DNA from: Phycisphaeraceae bacterium
GTDB lineage: Bacteria > Planctomycetota > Phycisphaerae > Phycisphaerales > Phycisphaeraceae
Direction of reading: 5' to 3'
NCBI GenBank assembly: GCA_029260715.1
Contig: JAJDCS010000034.1
Coordinates: 1-64,000 of the forward strand
DNA length: 64,000 nucleotides
In this document: positions 35,659 through 44,455 of the stretch, one piece after another
How positions within the stretch are numbered: position 1 is the stretch's first letter
How the letters are laid out: each line of letters begins with the position of its first letter
Notes under the pieces: generated by a model
The model's database searches: none
Told to the model about the DNA's origin: nothing
The model's input: only the letters and a program-made list of their open reading frames with translations
Translations under genes and position numbers: made by a program

Positions 35659-35785
35659 TATAGCACGTTGCATTTATAAATTTGATTGACTGGGTGGCAC
35701 GGCTTGCTTGCAAGCCGTGAAATGCGGGTTCACCATGTCAACGACCACCGAACATCCATCAAAGATAATCACGCCAGGTGCTCTA
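35659..35785 (+). mobile_element. Small inverted-repeat element, family I, 127 bp form
   Basis: Begins TATAGCACGTTGCATTTATA and ends GATAATCACGCCAGGTGCTCTA; the ends are imperfect inverted repeats bounded by TA. The interior hairpin is CACGGCTTGC...GCAAGCCGTG. Copies of the same length at 54099 and 62404 are identical to each other and differ from this one at one base (CACC versus CGCC), which suggests recent spread. Confidence 0.85.
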
Positions 35786-35894
35786 GCGATCGCCATTCGC
35801 CGTGTGGCACGGCTTGCTTGCAAGCCGTGAAATGCGGCTTCGCCATGACACCTGTCACCGAATAGGACGGCGGATAATGACGCCAGTTGCTCTA
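35784..35894 (-). mobile_element. Small inverted-repeat element, family I, left end shortened
   Basis: Shares its TA with the end of the preceding element. It contains the same CACGGCTTGC hairpin and a full right end (GGCGGATAATGACGCCAGTTGCTCTA) matching the element at 56020, but lacks about 20 bases of the left terminal repeat. On the minus strand its first three bases are the TAG stop of the nitroreductase-like gene. Confidence 0.8.
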
Positions 35895-36998
35895 TTTTTT
35901 CAAAAGGTTTTCCACCGACAGACGCGTGGACCGGGTGTTAGGCGTGCGCCCGGACCCGATCCTGCCCATGAAGACCGCCCGCTGGCAGACCTGCTCACCT
36001 AAAAATCCGTTCAGCCGGTCGGACAGCGCCTGGGCCTTCTTTAACGCCCGGGCGGACTCCGTAAACCGCACGCCCCCCCTCGCGTACATAGCGAAGATCA
36101 ACGGCGTCATCTCCGGCTGAACAAGCAGGTCCAGCTTCGTAGCCGTCAGCCAGAACCGTTGCAACGCACCCCCGCCGGCAACAAAATCATCGATCGACTC
36201 AGGCGGGGTCGGCCCCACAAGCACAAAATGACCACCGCAGCGCAGCGCCGGCACCAGGTCTAACTGAATCCGCGGCAGCCACGTCCCAGCTAAATACCGG
36301 TTCATGAACCGCACCCGCCCCCAGCTCCGCATCACGTATTCCATCAGCCGCGTCGCCACCGGGTCCAGCCCGATCGCCATGTCCGGGATGCGGTCCTCGC
36401 TAAACCGTGCCTTCCACTGGATCACCTCGCGGTGAACCAGGTAAGCCTCGTGCGTCGTCAAGCGGATGTGGGCGTTTTGGAATAGCAGATTGGCCATGCC
36501 CATCTTGGACATAAGCCCGTCGATCCAAACCACCGTGTGCGACGGGCCCACCGCCTCATCCAGCGCCTCCTTCTGCTGGTCCGACAGCCGCCTGGTCCGC
36601 ATCGGCCGCCGCTGCGTCACCCTGCCGCTGATATGGTCCGCCAGCGGGTCCGACTGCACGTCGGCGATCTCGGTTAGTTCAACGTCAAAAGTCGGGGCGG
36701 TGGGGGGGGTGTCGGGCCGACGCGTAACACCGCACGCCAAGCCAAGCGTGCTCGCCGCGATCCGGATCGTCTCCAGCAACGCCCCCAAAGCGATCTGGCT
36801 GCCCTGCCCCTGAAGGTCGTAAACGCAGTGCTCACGCGTGTCGCTGCCGTGCACAACAAAGTGCCGGTCGTCTTTCACCTCAAACCGCCAAGGCTGCGTG
36901 TTGTCACCGCTCGGCGCCCACCTCGCCATGCGGATGATTTCTTTCACCGCCGATTGGGGCCCTTCAGCACTGTCCGTATCAAAATCACGAGCGGGCAA
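35892..36998 (-). CDS. Nitroreductase-family protein
   Basis: Predicted FMN-dependent nitroreductase-fold protein of 368 residues; substrate unknown. The opening (AVKEIIRMARWAPSGDNTQPWRFEV) is the standard FMN-contacting ARWAPSxxNxQPW motif, and QIALGALLETIRIAASTLGL matches the next helix. The later portion (CGGHFVLVGPTPPE, GGALQRFWLTATKLDLLVQP) also fits the fold. Together with the ThiF gene just upstream it resembles the two halves of mycobacterial Rv1355c/MoeY-type proteins, which fuse ThiF and nitroreductase domains. The stop codon TAG lies in the terminal repeat of the adjoining element. It is the last gene of the OMT-ThiF-nitroreductase operon. Confidence 0.78.
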   Translation of the reverse strand: MPARDFDTDSAEGPQSAVKEIIRMARWAPSGDNTQPWRFEVKDDRHFVVHGSDTREHCVYDLQGQGSQIALGALLETIRIAASTLGLACGVTRRPDTPPTAPTFDVELTEIADVQSDPLADHISGRVTQRRPMRTRRLSDQQKEALDEAVGPSHTVVWIDGLMSKMGMANLLFQNAHIRLTTHEAYLVHREVIQWKARFSEDRIPDMAIGLDPVATRLMEYVMRSWGRVRFMNRYLAGTWLPRIQLDLVPALRCGGHFVLVGPTPPESIDDFVAGGGALQRFWLTATKLDLLVQPEMTPLIFAMYARGGVRFTESARALKKAQALSDRLNGFLGEQVCQRAVFMGRIGSGRTPNTRSTRLSVENLLKK

Positions 36999-37075
36999 TG
37001 GCTTCCCCTTTAATCATTTATTGGCTCAGACCGCCGCCGGCCGACCGCTCCGCGCGGTCCAGCCGCACCCAGCGC

Positions 37076-37891
37076 CTACCGCTTGGTTATCACAAGCTCG
37101 TTGCAATAAGCATCGAACTGCAACCCTCGGGGAGCGGCGATCACTTCACCCCGGTTCAGCAGTATCTTCAGCGCCTGCACACCAGCCACACCCGCACAAA
37201 GCTGACAGCTCATCGGCGTGGAAGGCCCTTTGTGGTTCGCCAGGTCAATCGTTGACGGGTCAACCAAGTATTTGCCTTGGAGCCCCGACGGGCCCACACC
37301 GGTAAGCCAACGCCGAAGCTGCTCCAACTCGGGCTGCCCTTCAAGCTGGAAGTACTCTTCAAACGTCATACCACCCGGCATGAAGATCAACACCGCCACG
37401 CTCATACCAAGCGGCCCCGCCGTCACCGCGGGGATGCCACGCTCATAGCAAGCCGCGAACATCTTGCGGCGGATATCAAGGGTAAACGCGTCCAAGCCGT
37501 CGATATAAATATCAACACCGTCAAGAAACTCATTCAGGTTCTCCGGCGTCACGCCCTTGGGAAAGCGGCGGATACGCAGCTCCGGGTTGATATCCAGCGC
37601 CATCTCCGCCATCGCGTCCACCTTCGGCCGACCCACGGAACTCATCCGGGCGCCCGCCTGCCGATTAAAGTTGGCTAGCTCAAAAGTATCGAAATCAGCA
37701 GTGCTGAAGCTTCCGATCCCCAGCCGCGTTAACGTCAGCAAGTGGCTACCACCCACGCCGCCCATCCCCGCAATGGCCGCGTGCTTGCTACGGAGCACCG
37801 CCTGCTCTTCTTCCGTGACCCAACCGATATTCCGGGAAAAAGCCTCTTTGTAATCAAACGACGTCGGTCCTGGGGTGTCTTTTGCGTTCAT
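37076..37891 (-). CDS. ThiF/E1-like adenylyltransferase
   Basis: 271 residues of the ThiF/MoeB/E1 superfamily, which adenylates a carboxylate (classically the C-terminus of a ubiquitin-like or sulfur carrier). Visible features are the nucleotide-binding GMGGVGG near residues 43-49, the Asp in STADFDTFELANFNRQ with its Asn and Arg, and a late CQLCAG. Only one Cys pair is seen, so the structural zinc site of MoeB may be incomplete. No carrier-protein gene (ThiS/MoaD-like) lies nearby. The ATG at 37891 is preferred to a TTG two codons upstream. It is 77 bases from the nitroreductase gene and 60 bases after the methyltransferase. Confidence 0.85.
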   Translation of the reverse strand: MNAKDTPGPTSFDYKEAFSRNIGWVTEEEQAVLRSKHAAIAGMGGVGGSHLLTLTRLGIGSFSTADFDTFELANFNRQAGARMSSVGRPKVDAMAEMALDINPELRIRRFPKGVTPENLNEFLDGVDIYIDGLDAFTLDIRRKMFAACYERGIPAVTAGPLGMSVAVLIFMPGGMTFEEYFQLEGQPELEQLRRWLTGVGPSGLQGKYLVDPSTIDLANHKGPSTPMSCQLCAGVAGVQALKILLNRGEVIAAPRGLQFDAYCNELVITKR

Positions 37892-37951
37892 AAACAATTT
37901 TCGATCAAAGGGGTTGGGGGGGGCAAATCAACTGCAAAGCCGGGCACACGC

Positions 37952-39046
37952 TCACTTGATCCCGATGATCGCGCCGTGGTCGCGGATAAGCGTCTGCTTC
38001 TTGACTGTAGGGAAGTTGGCCGCCCTCATCCACGCCTCATATTCATGCCACGTATACAGCATGCCCTCTCCCGTGGCCAGCGTTAGGAAATAAGGCGACC
38101 CCATCGCCGAGCTAAGCGGCCCGTCTTCCTGGTCCGATTGCATCATGTTAAACACAATCGCCGCGCCGCCTTTCGGAAGCGCCTCGTAGCACTTATCCAG
38201 CAGCCGCTGGTTGTTCTCTTCAGACCAGATCGTGAAAAAGTGGCAGAAGATAATGCAGTCCGCCCCTTCGGGGAACGGGTCGTCGAAGCAATTGCCCGGC
38301 ACCGCGTCCAAGCGGTCCTCCAGCCCGGCCTTCTTGATATTCTCCCTGGCAATTTCACATACAGACGCCGAGTCGAACACCGTCGCCCGCAGCTTCGGGT
38401 ACTTCTTCGCAAGCGTGATAATATTCGTCGCGTTCCCGCCGCCCACGTCCACCAAGTGCTTGTAACCCGAAAAATCGACGAACCTCGCCAGCATGGCGTT
38501 AGCCTGCACGGAGATCGCCTGCATCGCCTGTTGAAAAATCAACTCCAGCTCAGGGTTGTGCGTCAGCCGCCCGTAAAGAAACGGCTCCTCCCCCTCAAAT
38601 TCCTTCAGCCCGACGTTCCGGTTCTCACGGATGGCGTCGTAAAAAGAGTACATGGCCTTGTAGTTGATGTGGTGCTGCCACCGGATCACCGCCAGGATGT
38701 TCCGCGGGCTTTTGCGGGTCAACAACGCCGTCGTCATCTTCCCGTTAAAGTAGCCGTCGCTCCGCTTCCGCACCAACCCTAGAGACGCGCACCCCAGCAG
38801 AAGAATACGGACAGGCTTCTCCTCCACCTTCAACCGAGACGCGATCTCACCGCATGTCAAACCCGGGTGCTCGTCCAAGAGCGTGAACAGGTCCAACTCA
38901 ACCGCGGCGCTGAGTGTCTGGAAAAAAATGTGTCCCCCGGCGATCAGATAAAACTTGTCGATGTGTTTCTTGATCAACAAGTTCTCAAACAGCCGGTGAT
39001 AGCAAAGCGTGGCTAGGTTATAAGTTCGCTTTAAGGCGCCAATCAC
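37952..39046 (-). CDS. Class I O-methyltransferase (acetylserotonin/hydroxyneurosporene OMT type)
   Basis: SAM-dependent methyltransferase of 364 residues, of the family that methylates hydroxyls of small aromatic or polyketide-like molecules. A winged-helix dimerisation domain comes first (GHIFFQTLSAAVELDLFTLLDEHPGLTCGEIASRLKVE), then the SAM-binding VDVGGGNATNI near residue 200, FDSASVCEIA, and DPFPEGADCIIFCHFFTIWSEENN. The start is a GTG at 39044-39046 with AAAGGA 8 bases upstream; the ATG-started frame at 39115 is 23 residues longer without support. It leads the operon with ThiF and nitroreductase, which suggests a small-molecule pathway. Confidence 0.82.
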   Translation of the reverse strand: MIGALKRTYNLATLCYHRLFENLLIKKHIDKFYLIAGGHIFFQTLSAAVELDLFTLLDEHPGLTCGEIASRLKVEEKPVRILLLGCASLGLVRKRSDGYFNGKMTTALLTRKSPRNILAVIRWQHHINYKAMYSFYDAIRENRNVGLKEFEGEEPFLYGRLTHNPELELIFQQAMQAISVQANAMLARFVDFSGYKHLVDVGGGNATNIITLAKKYPKLRATVFDSASVCEIARENIKKAGLEDRLDAVPGNCFDDPFPEGADCIIFCHFFTIWSEENNQRLLDKCYEALPKGGAAIVFNMMQSDQEDGPLSSAMGSPYFLTLATGEGMLYTWHEYEAWMRAANFPTVKKQTLIRDHGAIIGIK

Positions 39047-39729
39047 GATGACTTTCCTTTCGCTTGAGACCGGGTACTTTGTTGGAAGACGAACCGCCGA
39101 AGCCTTGAATGACAACCAGGGGCAGCCGAAGAATCGCCGGAACCGGCGACGGCGATGTGTGTGCTCGGTGGCTCGCCCGCTTCATTGCCGACGGCCCAAC
39201 CGATACCCCGTAAAAAAGACGTGTCGTGTCGGATAGCATCCGACAGAGCCTGCTCACTTCCCCCTGCCCCCTCACGCCCATGATCCAGAGGATCCATGTC
39301 AGCGCTCCTTGTGGGCAAAGATTGTAACCGCCCGGTCCGCCGACTCAACGGCTGCGTATCCAATCCATCAACCCGTATCATAACCTCTGTATCGGGTATT
39401 GTGCTAGGTCAGTGTTGGACACCTGTTACAAAAAACGGGGTTTGTCTGTCCGTGTTTTAAACGGACGTACACACTGCCTAAACACCAACCGCACCCGCCC
39501 ACCGCCAACAGCCGAACCCACAACCGAAGTAAAGCACGAATACAACGGGCCATCGGTCATTTATCAACCCCTAAAATTAAGGTAAAGTAACACCGTTATC
39601 GGCACAGCGATCAACCGCCACGCCGCCCGTCCAGCGCGGCAAAGGTGCCAAGGGGTATGGCCGATAAAAGGTTAACGGAGTGCGAAAACCAAGCAACGCA
39701 ATCATTTTACGAACAAAAGGGAGGCTAAG
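39047..39729. other. Long divergent intergenic region before rfbA and the methyltransferase gene
   Basis: 683 bases with no convincing gene, although short frames exist on both strands. It should hold promoters for both operons. CGCCGGAACCGGCG (about 39132-39145) is a small hairpin. No dispersed repeat copy is present, unlike most gaps in this window. Confidence 0.5.
39055..39060 (-). promoter_or_regulatory. Ribosome binding site deciding a GTG start
   Basis: AAAGGA on the minus strand, 8 bases before the GTG at 39044-39046, which fixes the methyltransferase start. Confidence 0.6.
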
Positions 39730-40515
39730 GTGAAGGGCATTATCCTGGCGGGCGGCTTGGGCACAAGGCTCCGCCCTCTCACGTTGGTCACAAACAAACA
39801 CCTGCTGCCGGTCTACGATCGGCCCATGATCTATTACCCCATCGAGTGCCTCCGAAACGCCGGCATGGACGAGGTCCTGATCGTCACAGGCGGCGAGCAC
39901 GCCGGAGATTTCCTCAAGCTCCTGCGAAACGGCAAGCACCTGGGCCTCAAACACCTTGAATACGCATACCAAGAAGGCGAAGGCGGCATCGCAGACGCCC
40001 TGAAACTCGCAGAAGAATTCGCCGACGGCGGAAAAGTCTGCGTCGTCTTGGGCGACAACATCATCGAAGCCAACATCCGAAAAGCATCCGGCGACTTCTT
40101 CACACAGCGATCCGGGGCAAAGCTACTGCTCAAAGAAGTCAACGACCCCGAACGCTTCGGCGTGCCCCAGTTCGACGACAGCGGCAAAATCACCAACATC
40201 CTCGAAAAGCCGCAAGACCCGCCAAGCTCGTTCGCCGTCACCGGCATCTACTTCTACGACGCCGACGTCTTCGACATCTGCAAAACGCTCAAGCCCAGCG
40301 GACGAGGCGAACTGGAAATCACCGACGTCAACAACGCATACCTCAAACGAGGAGACCTAACCTACGAAAGCCTAGAGGGGTGGTGGACCGACGCCGGCAC
40401 CTTCGAGAGCCTCCACCACGCCGCCGGCCTCGTCGCCACGGGCGGCGCCAACAAGCTCGACACAGACGCCGCGCCCGCGAACGATCAACTCAACACAACC
40501 GTCAAATCCTCATAA
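39730..40515 (+). CDS. rfbA: Glucose-1-phosphate thymidylyltransferase
   Basis: Makes dTDP-glucose from dTTP and glucose 1-phosphate, the first step of dTDP-L-rhamnose synthesis. The 261 residues open with MKGIILAGGLGTRLRPLT (pyrophosphorylase signature), NKHLLPVYDRPMIYYPIE, VLGDNI with the catalytic Asp, PERFGVPQFD, and EKPQDPPSSFAVTGIYFYD, as in RfbA/RmlA. It ends in a short polar tail and is slightly shorter than E. coli RfbA, as in the short-form family. It starts with GTG. It heads the four-gene operon. Confidence 0.93.
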   Translation: MKGIILAGGLGTRLRPLTLVTNKHLLPVYDRPMIYYPIECLRNAGMDEVLIVTGGEHAGDFLKLLRNGKHLGLKHLEYAYQEGEGGIADALKLAEEFADGGKVCVVLGDNIIEANIRKASGDFFTQRSGAKLLLKEVNDPERFGVPQFDDSGKITNILEKPQDPPSSFAVTGIYFYDADVFDICKTLKPSGRGELEITDVNNAYLKRGDLTYESLEGWWTDAGTFESLHHAAGLVATGGANKLDTDAAPANDQLNTTVKSS

Positions 40516-40535
40516 CTCAGACGGACGACACACCA

Positions 40536-41030
40536 GTGAAACCCAGCAAACCAAAACAATGCGACACCGGCCTCGTAGACGCCTGGGAAGCCGCCAAGCA
40601 AGACCAAGAGCCCGTCTTCGTCCCAAACGCCGTCTACACCGACGACCGCGGCTGGTCCATCATGAACCAGATGCAAGGCGTCATGGCGCCCCACGGGCAG
40701 CTCAACTTCTCAATGCAATACCCAGGCGTCATCAAAGCCTGGCACCGCCACCAACTCCAAACCGATTTCTGGCTCTGCCTCACGGGCCACATCAAAGTAG
40801 GCGTCTTCCGCGAAACTGACACTCAAGCGTGGTCCGCCGTCATCGGCGAAAAAAACCCAGGCGTGATGATCATCCCGCCCTCACTCTGGCACGGCGCAGC
40901 CACCGTAGGCCCAACCACAGCCGGGCTGCTCTACTACGTCACACACGCCTACAACCCAAAAAAACCAGACGAAGAAAGACGCAAACACGACAGCGTCCCC
41001 GGCTTCCCGTGGGAGGTACAGCACGGGTGA
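40536..41030 (+). CDS. rfbC: dTDP-4-dehydrorhamnose 3,5-epimerase-like cupin protein
   Basis: Third step of the dTDP-rhamnose pathway by context: epimerisation of dTDP-4-keto-6-deoxyglucose. The 164 residues are a cupin with GVIKAWHRHQLQTDFWLCLTG and GHIKVGVFRET, then VMIIPPSLWHGAATVG, corresponding to the RfbC/RmlC barrel. The sequence is shorter and more divergent than typical RmlC (about 180 residues), so a related sugar epimerase or isomerase is possible. It starts with GTG at 40536, 21 bases after rfbA; an upstream extension of the frame overlaps rfbA and is Arg-rich noise. The stop overlaps the rfbD start. Confidence 0.8.
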   Translation: MKPSKPKQCDTGLVDAWEAAKQDQEPVFVPNAVYTDDRGWSIMNQMQGVMAPHGQLNFSMQYPGVIKAWHRHQLQTDFWLCLTGHIKVGVFRETDTQAWSAVIGEKNPGVMIIPPSLWHGAATVGPTTAGLLYYVTHAYNPKKPDEERRKHDSVPGFPWEVQHG

Positions 41031-41911
41031 GCCCCACACAAGACACACTCGGCCCCGTCTTGCTCATCGGCGGCGGCGGCATGCTCGGCCGGGCGTGGCG
41101 AAAACTGCTGCAAACCCGCGAACTACACTGCCACGCGCCAACACCCAGTGAACTGGACATCACCAACCCCGACCACATCGCCCGCGTCATCACGGACAAG
41201 CACAAGCTCGTCATCAACTGCGCCGCATGGACAGACGTCGACGCCGCGGAAACACACACACAAGACGCCAACCGCGTCAACGCCACCGCCGTGGGCCAAT
41301 TGGCACAACGCTGCAAGCAAGTCGGGGCCAAGCTCATCCACTACAGCACCGACTACGTCTTCGACGGACAAGGCACCTCGCCATACACCACCGACCACCC
41401 GACCGCACCCGTCAACGCCTACGGGCAAAGCAAGCTCAACGGCGAACGCCTCACCCAAGAATCAGGCTGTGATCACCTGCTCATCCGCACCAGTTGGCTA
41501 TACGCGCCCTGGGGGAAAAACTTCGTGCTCACCATCGCCTCACTAGCGACACAACGCGACTCGCTCCGCGTCGTCAGCGACCAACACGGCCGACCCACCA
41601 GCGTCGAACACCTCGCCGACGCCACACTCAAACTGATCCAGCAAAACCGCGCCGGCACCTGCCACGTCACCGACGGCGGGCAGTGCTCCTGGTACGACCT
41701 GGCCCGACAAGTCGCAAAACGCGTCAACCCAAACTGCCGCGTCGAGCCCTGTACCACCGAAGAATTCCCGCGACCAGCCAAGCGACCCGCCTACAGCGTC
41801 CTCGATATCTCACAAACCGAAAAATGGCTCGGGCCAATGCCCGATTGGAAACAAAACCTGGCAGACGCCCTGTCGCGGGCGACGCCGCAGGCCTCGGGGG
41901 CTAAGACATGA
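41027..41911 (+). CDS. rfbD: dTDP-4-dehydrorhamnose reductase
   Basis: Last step of dTDP-L-rhamnose synthesis, reducing the 4-keto group with NAD(P)H. The 294-residue SDR protein has the GGGGMLGRAW nucleotide loop, SELDITNPDHIARVI, VINCAAWTDVDAAE, HYSTDYVFDGQG and the YGQSKLNGE catalytic Tyr-x3-Lys, all standard for RfbD/RmlD. The start is GTG at 41027, overlapping the rfbC stop (GTGA) and preceded by GGAGG; the longer open frame upstream overlaps rfbC and is rejected. The stop overlaps rfbB. Confidence 0.92.
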   Translation: MSPTQDTLGPVLLIGGGGMLGRAWRKLLQTRELHCHAPTPSELDITNPDHIARVITDKHKLVINCAAWTDVDAAETHTQDANRVNATAVGQLAQRCKQVGAKLIHYSTDYVFDGQGTSPYTTDHPTAPVNAYGQSKLNGERLTQESGCDHLLIRTSWLYAPWGKNFVLTIASLATQRDSLRVVSDQHGRPTSVEHLADATLKLIQQNRAGTCHVTDGGQCSWYDLARQVAKRVNPNCRVEPCTTEEFPRPAKRPAYSVLDISQTEKWLGPMPDWKQNLADALSRATPQASGAKT

Positions 41912-42936
41912 ACCTACTCGTCACAGGCGGCTGCGGATTCATCGGGTCAAACTTCATACGGTTCGTGCACAACGCACGGCCGCAATGGAAGATCACCAAC
42001 CTCGACGCACTAACCTACTCGGGCAACCCCGAAAACCTCGCAGACCTCGACAGCCAGCCGTGGTACACCTTCACCCACGGCTCAATCAACGACCGCACGC
42101 TCCTCGACAAGCTCATGCCGCAGGCAGACGCCGTCGTACACTTCGCCGCCGAGAGCCACGTCGACCGCTCAATCCTAGACTCCGGCCCATTCATCCAAAC
42201 CAACATCGTCGGCACCCAGTGCCTACTCGACGCGCTACGCGCAAACGACATCAACAAACGCTTCGTACACGTCAGCACCGACGAAGTCTACGGCGAGCTG
42301 CCCATCGACAAGCCCGACGTCAAATTTACCGAGCAAACCCCCATCGCCCCCAACAGCCCCTACAGCGCCAGCAAAGCCGGCTCCGACCTGCTCGTCGCCG
42401 CATACCACCACACCTTCAGCCTGGACACCGTCATCACCCGCTGCTCAAACAACTTCGGGCCGTACCAGTTCCCCGAAAAAGTCATACCACTGTTCGTCAC
42501 CAACCTCATCGAAGGTAAAAAAGTGCCCCTCTACGGCGACGGGCAGAACATCAGAGACTGGATACACGTCGACGACCACTGCGAAGCCGTCCTGGCCGTG
42601 CTCGAAAAAGGTAAGCCCGGCCAGGCCTACAACATCGGCGGAAACAACGAACAATCAAACCTACAACTCACACGCGCCATCCTCGAAACCCTCGGCAAGG
42701 GCAAGGACATGATCCAACACGTCGAGGACCGCCTGGGCCACGACAGACGCTACGCCATCGACTGCTCAAAAATGAAACAAGAGCTCAACTGGCAGCCCAC
42801 CCGCTCCGCCTGGCCGCAGGCGCTCGAAAAAACCGTCCAGTGGTACACCGAAAACGAAACCTGGTGGCGAAACGTCAAGTCCGGACAGTACCGCCAGTAC
42901 TACCAACAGCAATACGGCAACCGCACCACGAATTGA
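41908..42936 (+). CDS. rfbB: dTDP-glucose 4,6-dehydratase
   Basis: Second step of the pathway, converting dTDP-glucose to the 4-keto-6-deoxy sugar with bound NAD. The 342 residues have GGCGFIGSNF, NLDALTYSGNPENL, HFAAESHVDRSI, STDEVYGEL with the catalytic Asp-Glu pair, and YSASKAGSD with the Tyr-x3-Lys, followed by RCSNNFGPYQFPEK. These match RfbB/RmlB closely. It starts 4 bases inside the rfbD stop (ATGA), completing a tightly coupled rfbA-C-D-B operon. Confidence 0.96.
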   Translation: MNLLVTGGCGFIGSNFIRFVHNARPQWKITNLDALTYSGNPENLADLDSQPWYTFTHGSINDRTLLDKLMPQADAVVHFAAESHVDRSILDSGPFIQTNIVGTQCLLDALRANDINKRFVHVSTDEVYGELPIDKPDVKFTEQTPIAPNSPYSASKAGSDLLVAAYHHTFSLDTVITRCSNNFGPYQFPEKVIPLFVTNLIEGKKVPLYGDGQNIRDWIHVDDHCEAVLAVLEKGKPGQAYNIGGNNEQSNLQLTRAILETLGKGKDMIQHVEDRLGHDRRYAIDCSKMKQELNWQPTRSAWPQALEKTVQWYTENETWWRNVKSGQYRQYYQQQYGNRTTN

Positions 42937-42967
42937 AAAACAAAACACGAGGCGCCATCTATGAGCC

Positions 42968-43010
42968 GGGTGCCACACCTTGATCCGCCTCAGGCGGACA
43001 AGGTGTGCCG
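42968..43010 (+). repeat. GGGTGCCAC hairpin repeat, copy 5
   Basis: CACACCTTG and CAAGGTGTG pair, with a nested TCCGCCTCAGGCGGA palindrome between them. The frame GGGTGC is kept. Confidence 0.85.
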
Positions 43011-43123
43011 TCAAGAAGGGACGCCCGTCGCCACGACACACACTTCGACTGCCTAGTGCGATCCGATACCGATCAGGAATGAATACGAGTCGTCCGCCAC
43101 GGACCGTTCGACATGAAAAAGAC

Positions 43124-43163
43124 GGGTGCCACGGCCAGCGAGCGAAGCGAGTCGGCCGTGCCG
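43124..43163 (+). repeat. GGGTGCCAC hairpin repeat, copy 6
   Basis: CACGGCC and GGCCGTG pair around AGCGAGCGAAGCGAGTC, framed by GGGTGC and CCGA. Confidence 0.85.
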
Positions 43164-43200
43164 ATCAACCAGCCGATCTAGACACACATAGCCGCCCACT

Positions 43201-43242
43201 ACGAGCCGTCCGCCTCAGTGCGGACCAGGGAGCGGCACTCTT
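43201..43242 (+). repeat. ACGAGCCG repeat, variant with another stem
   Basis: ACGAGCCGTCCGC...GCGGACCAGGGAGCGGCACTC: the outer frame is kept, but a GTCCGC/GCGGAC hairpin replaces the usual inner part. Confidence 0.75.
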
Positions 43243-43280
43243 TTGCGAACACATGGCGCACAAATGAATCCGAATCCGTA

Positions 43281-44198
43281 TCAATACAGCTTCCGCAACT
43301 GCTCAGGCGTAAGACTCGCCGCCGCGATACCCGCCTGCACAATCAGCGGGTCCGGATCGGCTTTCGCCTCTTCGATCGTGTCCATGATCACCCGGTTGTT
43401 GCCCCGCCCACCCGGGTTGAATTTAACTTGCCCAAGCTTCAGCACCGCCGCGATCCGGAAAGAAGGGTCTTCGTCGTGTCGCGCGATGTTCAGCAAGTCA
43501 CCGATATGCGGCTTCAGTCGCGACAGCAGCTCATACTTGTTACGCCAAACCTTATCCACTTCATGCACCACACCCATCCACTGCCGCACGTTCTCAACGC
43601 TGTCCGGGTCCACCTCACCGCTCCAGTGAAACAGCCGATCACCCGCGTCGAGCATCACCGTCAGCCCCTGCGAGCGGTTGTACAGCCGCATATTATTCTC
43701 AAACGCCCGCTGACCCAACGCCCAAACAGCACGCGTGATCAGCACCGCCCGCGCAACGTTCCCTTCCTGGTAGTGCTCCTCGGCACGCCCCAACGCCACC
43801 GCCGGGATCATCTCCAACGCCTCCGCAAAATCAGGCGTAGCGCCAGGCTGCACCGGGATGTGGTCATCCAAAAACCCCGGCTTCACACGCTCATGCTGCA
43901 TCGCCTCGATCAGCAGGTTCACCACCGTGTCCGCCAACTCCTTGGGCGGCAAGTCGTGTAAAAACGTCTCGTGGTGATCCATGTACAGAATAAACAATTG
44001 GTTGTAAATCCTAGCCGCGTCACCATTTGGGGTGATGGGGATGAAAAGCGGCGGTAGCTCGGACGGCAGCAGCTTCTTTTCCAGCATCGACGTATTCGTC
44101 GCGACAGTCGGCGGATCGGTCATCCCACGATACGCCATAAAACCAAGCAAGCCTAGCATTAACAACAAGATAAAGGATATAATAATGCCTAGTTTCAT
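43281..44198 (-). CDS. Hypothetical membrane-anchored protein
   Basis: 305 residues, not recognised. One N-terminal membrane helix (LGIIISFILLLMLGLLGFMAY) is followed by a soluble, mostly helical region. The last 60 residues (LLNIARHDEDPSFRIAAVLKLGQVKF... VQAGIAAASLTPEQL) look like HEAT-type helix pairs. The middle has AEEHYQEGNVARAVLITRAVWALG, which resembles one TPR. So it is probably an anchored helical-repeat scaffold. It converges with rfbB and diverges from sppA. Confidence 0.7.
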   Translation of the reverse strand: MKLGIIISFILLLMLGLLGFMAYRGMTDPPTVATNTSMLEKKLLPSELPPLFIPITPNGDAARIYNQLFILYMDHHETFLHDLPPKELADTVVNLLIEAMQHERVKPGFLDDHIPVQPGATPDFAEALEMIPAVALGRAEEHYQEGNVARAVLITRAVWALGQRAFENNMRLYNRSQGLTVMLDAGDRLFHWSGEVDPDSVENVRQWMGVVHEVDKVWRNKYELLSRLKPHIGDLLNIARHDEDPSFRIAAVLKLGQVKFNPGGRGNNRVIMDTIEEAKADPDPLIVQAGIAAASLTPEQLRKLY

Positions 44199-44455
44199 CG
44201 CTTGTGAGTCCCTTACTTCGCTCCCACAGCCGGGCTTACGTCTTGACAGATAAGCCCTTTCAGGCCATGGTGTTCTCTTTAGGCTCCCTCCGATGCTCTT
44301 TTCGGTTATTTAGACGGCTTGGTCAACCTTTAGATCAGAACCCTTCAATGGACTGGAGAGTAATTAAGTCGTTCTGAAAAAACATCTTATATGCATCGAC
44401 GCAAGTGTTGTGACGGCCCGCCTATCATCCCCTTAACAAGATCGCGTGTCCAACT

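Larger units (their letters stand above)
42937..43280. other. Intergenic gap filled by three dispersed repeats
   Basis: Between rfbB and the convergent gene at 43281. It holds GGGTGCCAC hairpins at 42968 and 43124 and an ACGAGCCG variant at 43201. Nothing coding is seen. Confidence 0.7.

Noticed and set aside
35892-39046. Azole-peptide (TOMM/microcin-like) cluster, suggested by ThiF plus nitroreductase
   Set aside because: No YcaO cyclodehydratase and no short precursor peptide gene found near the operon.
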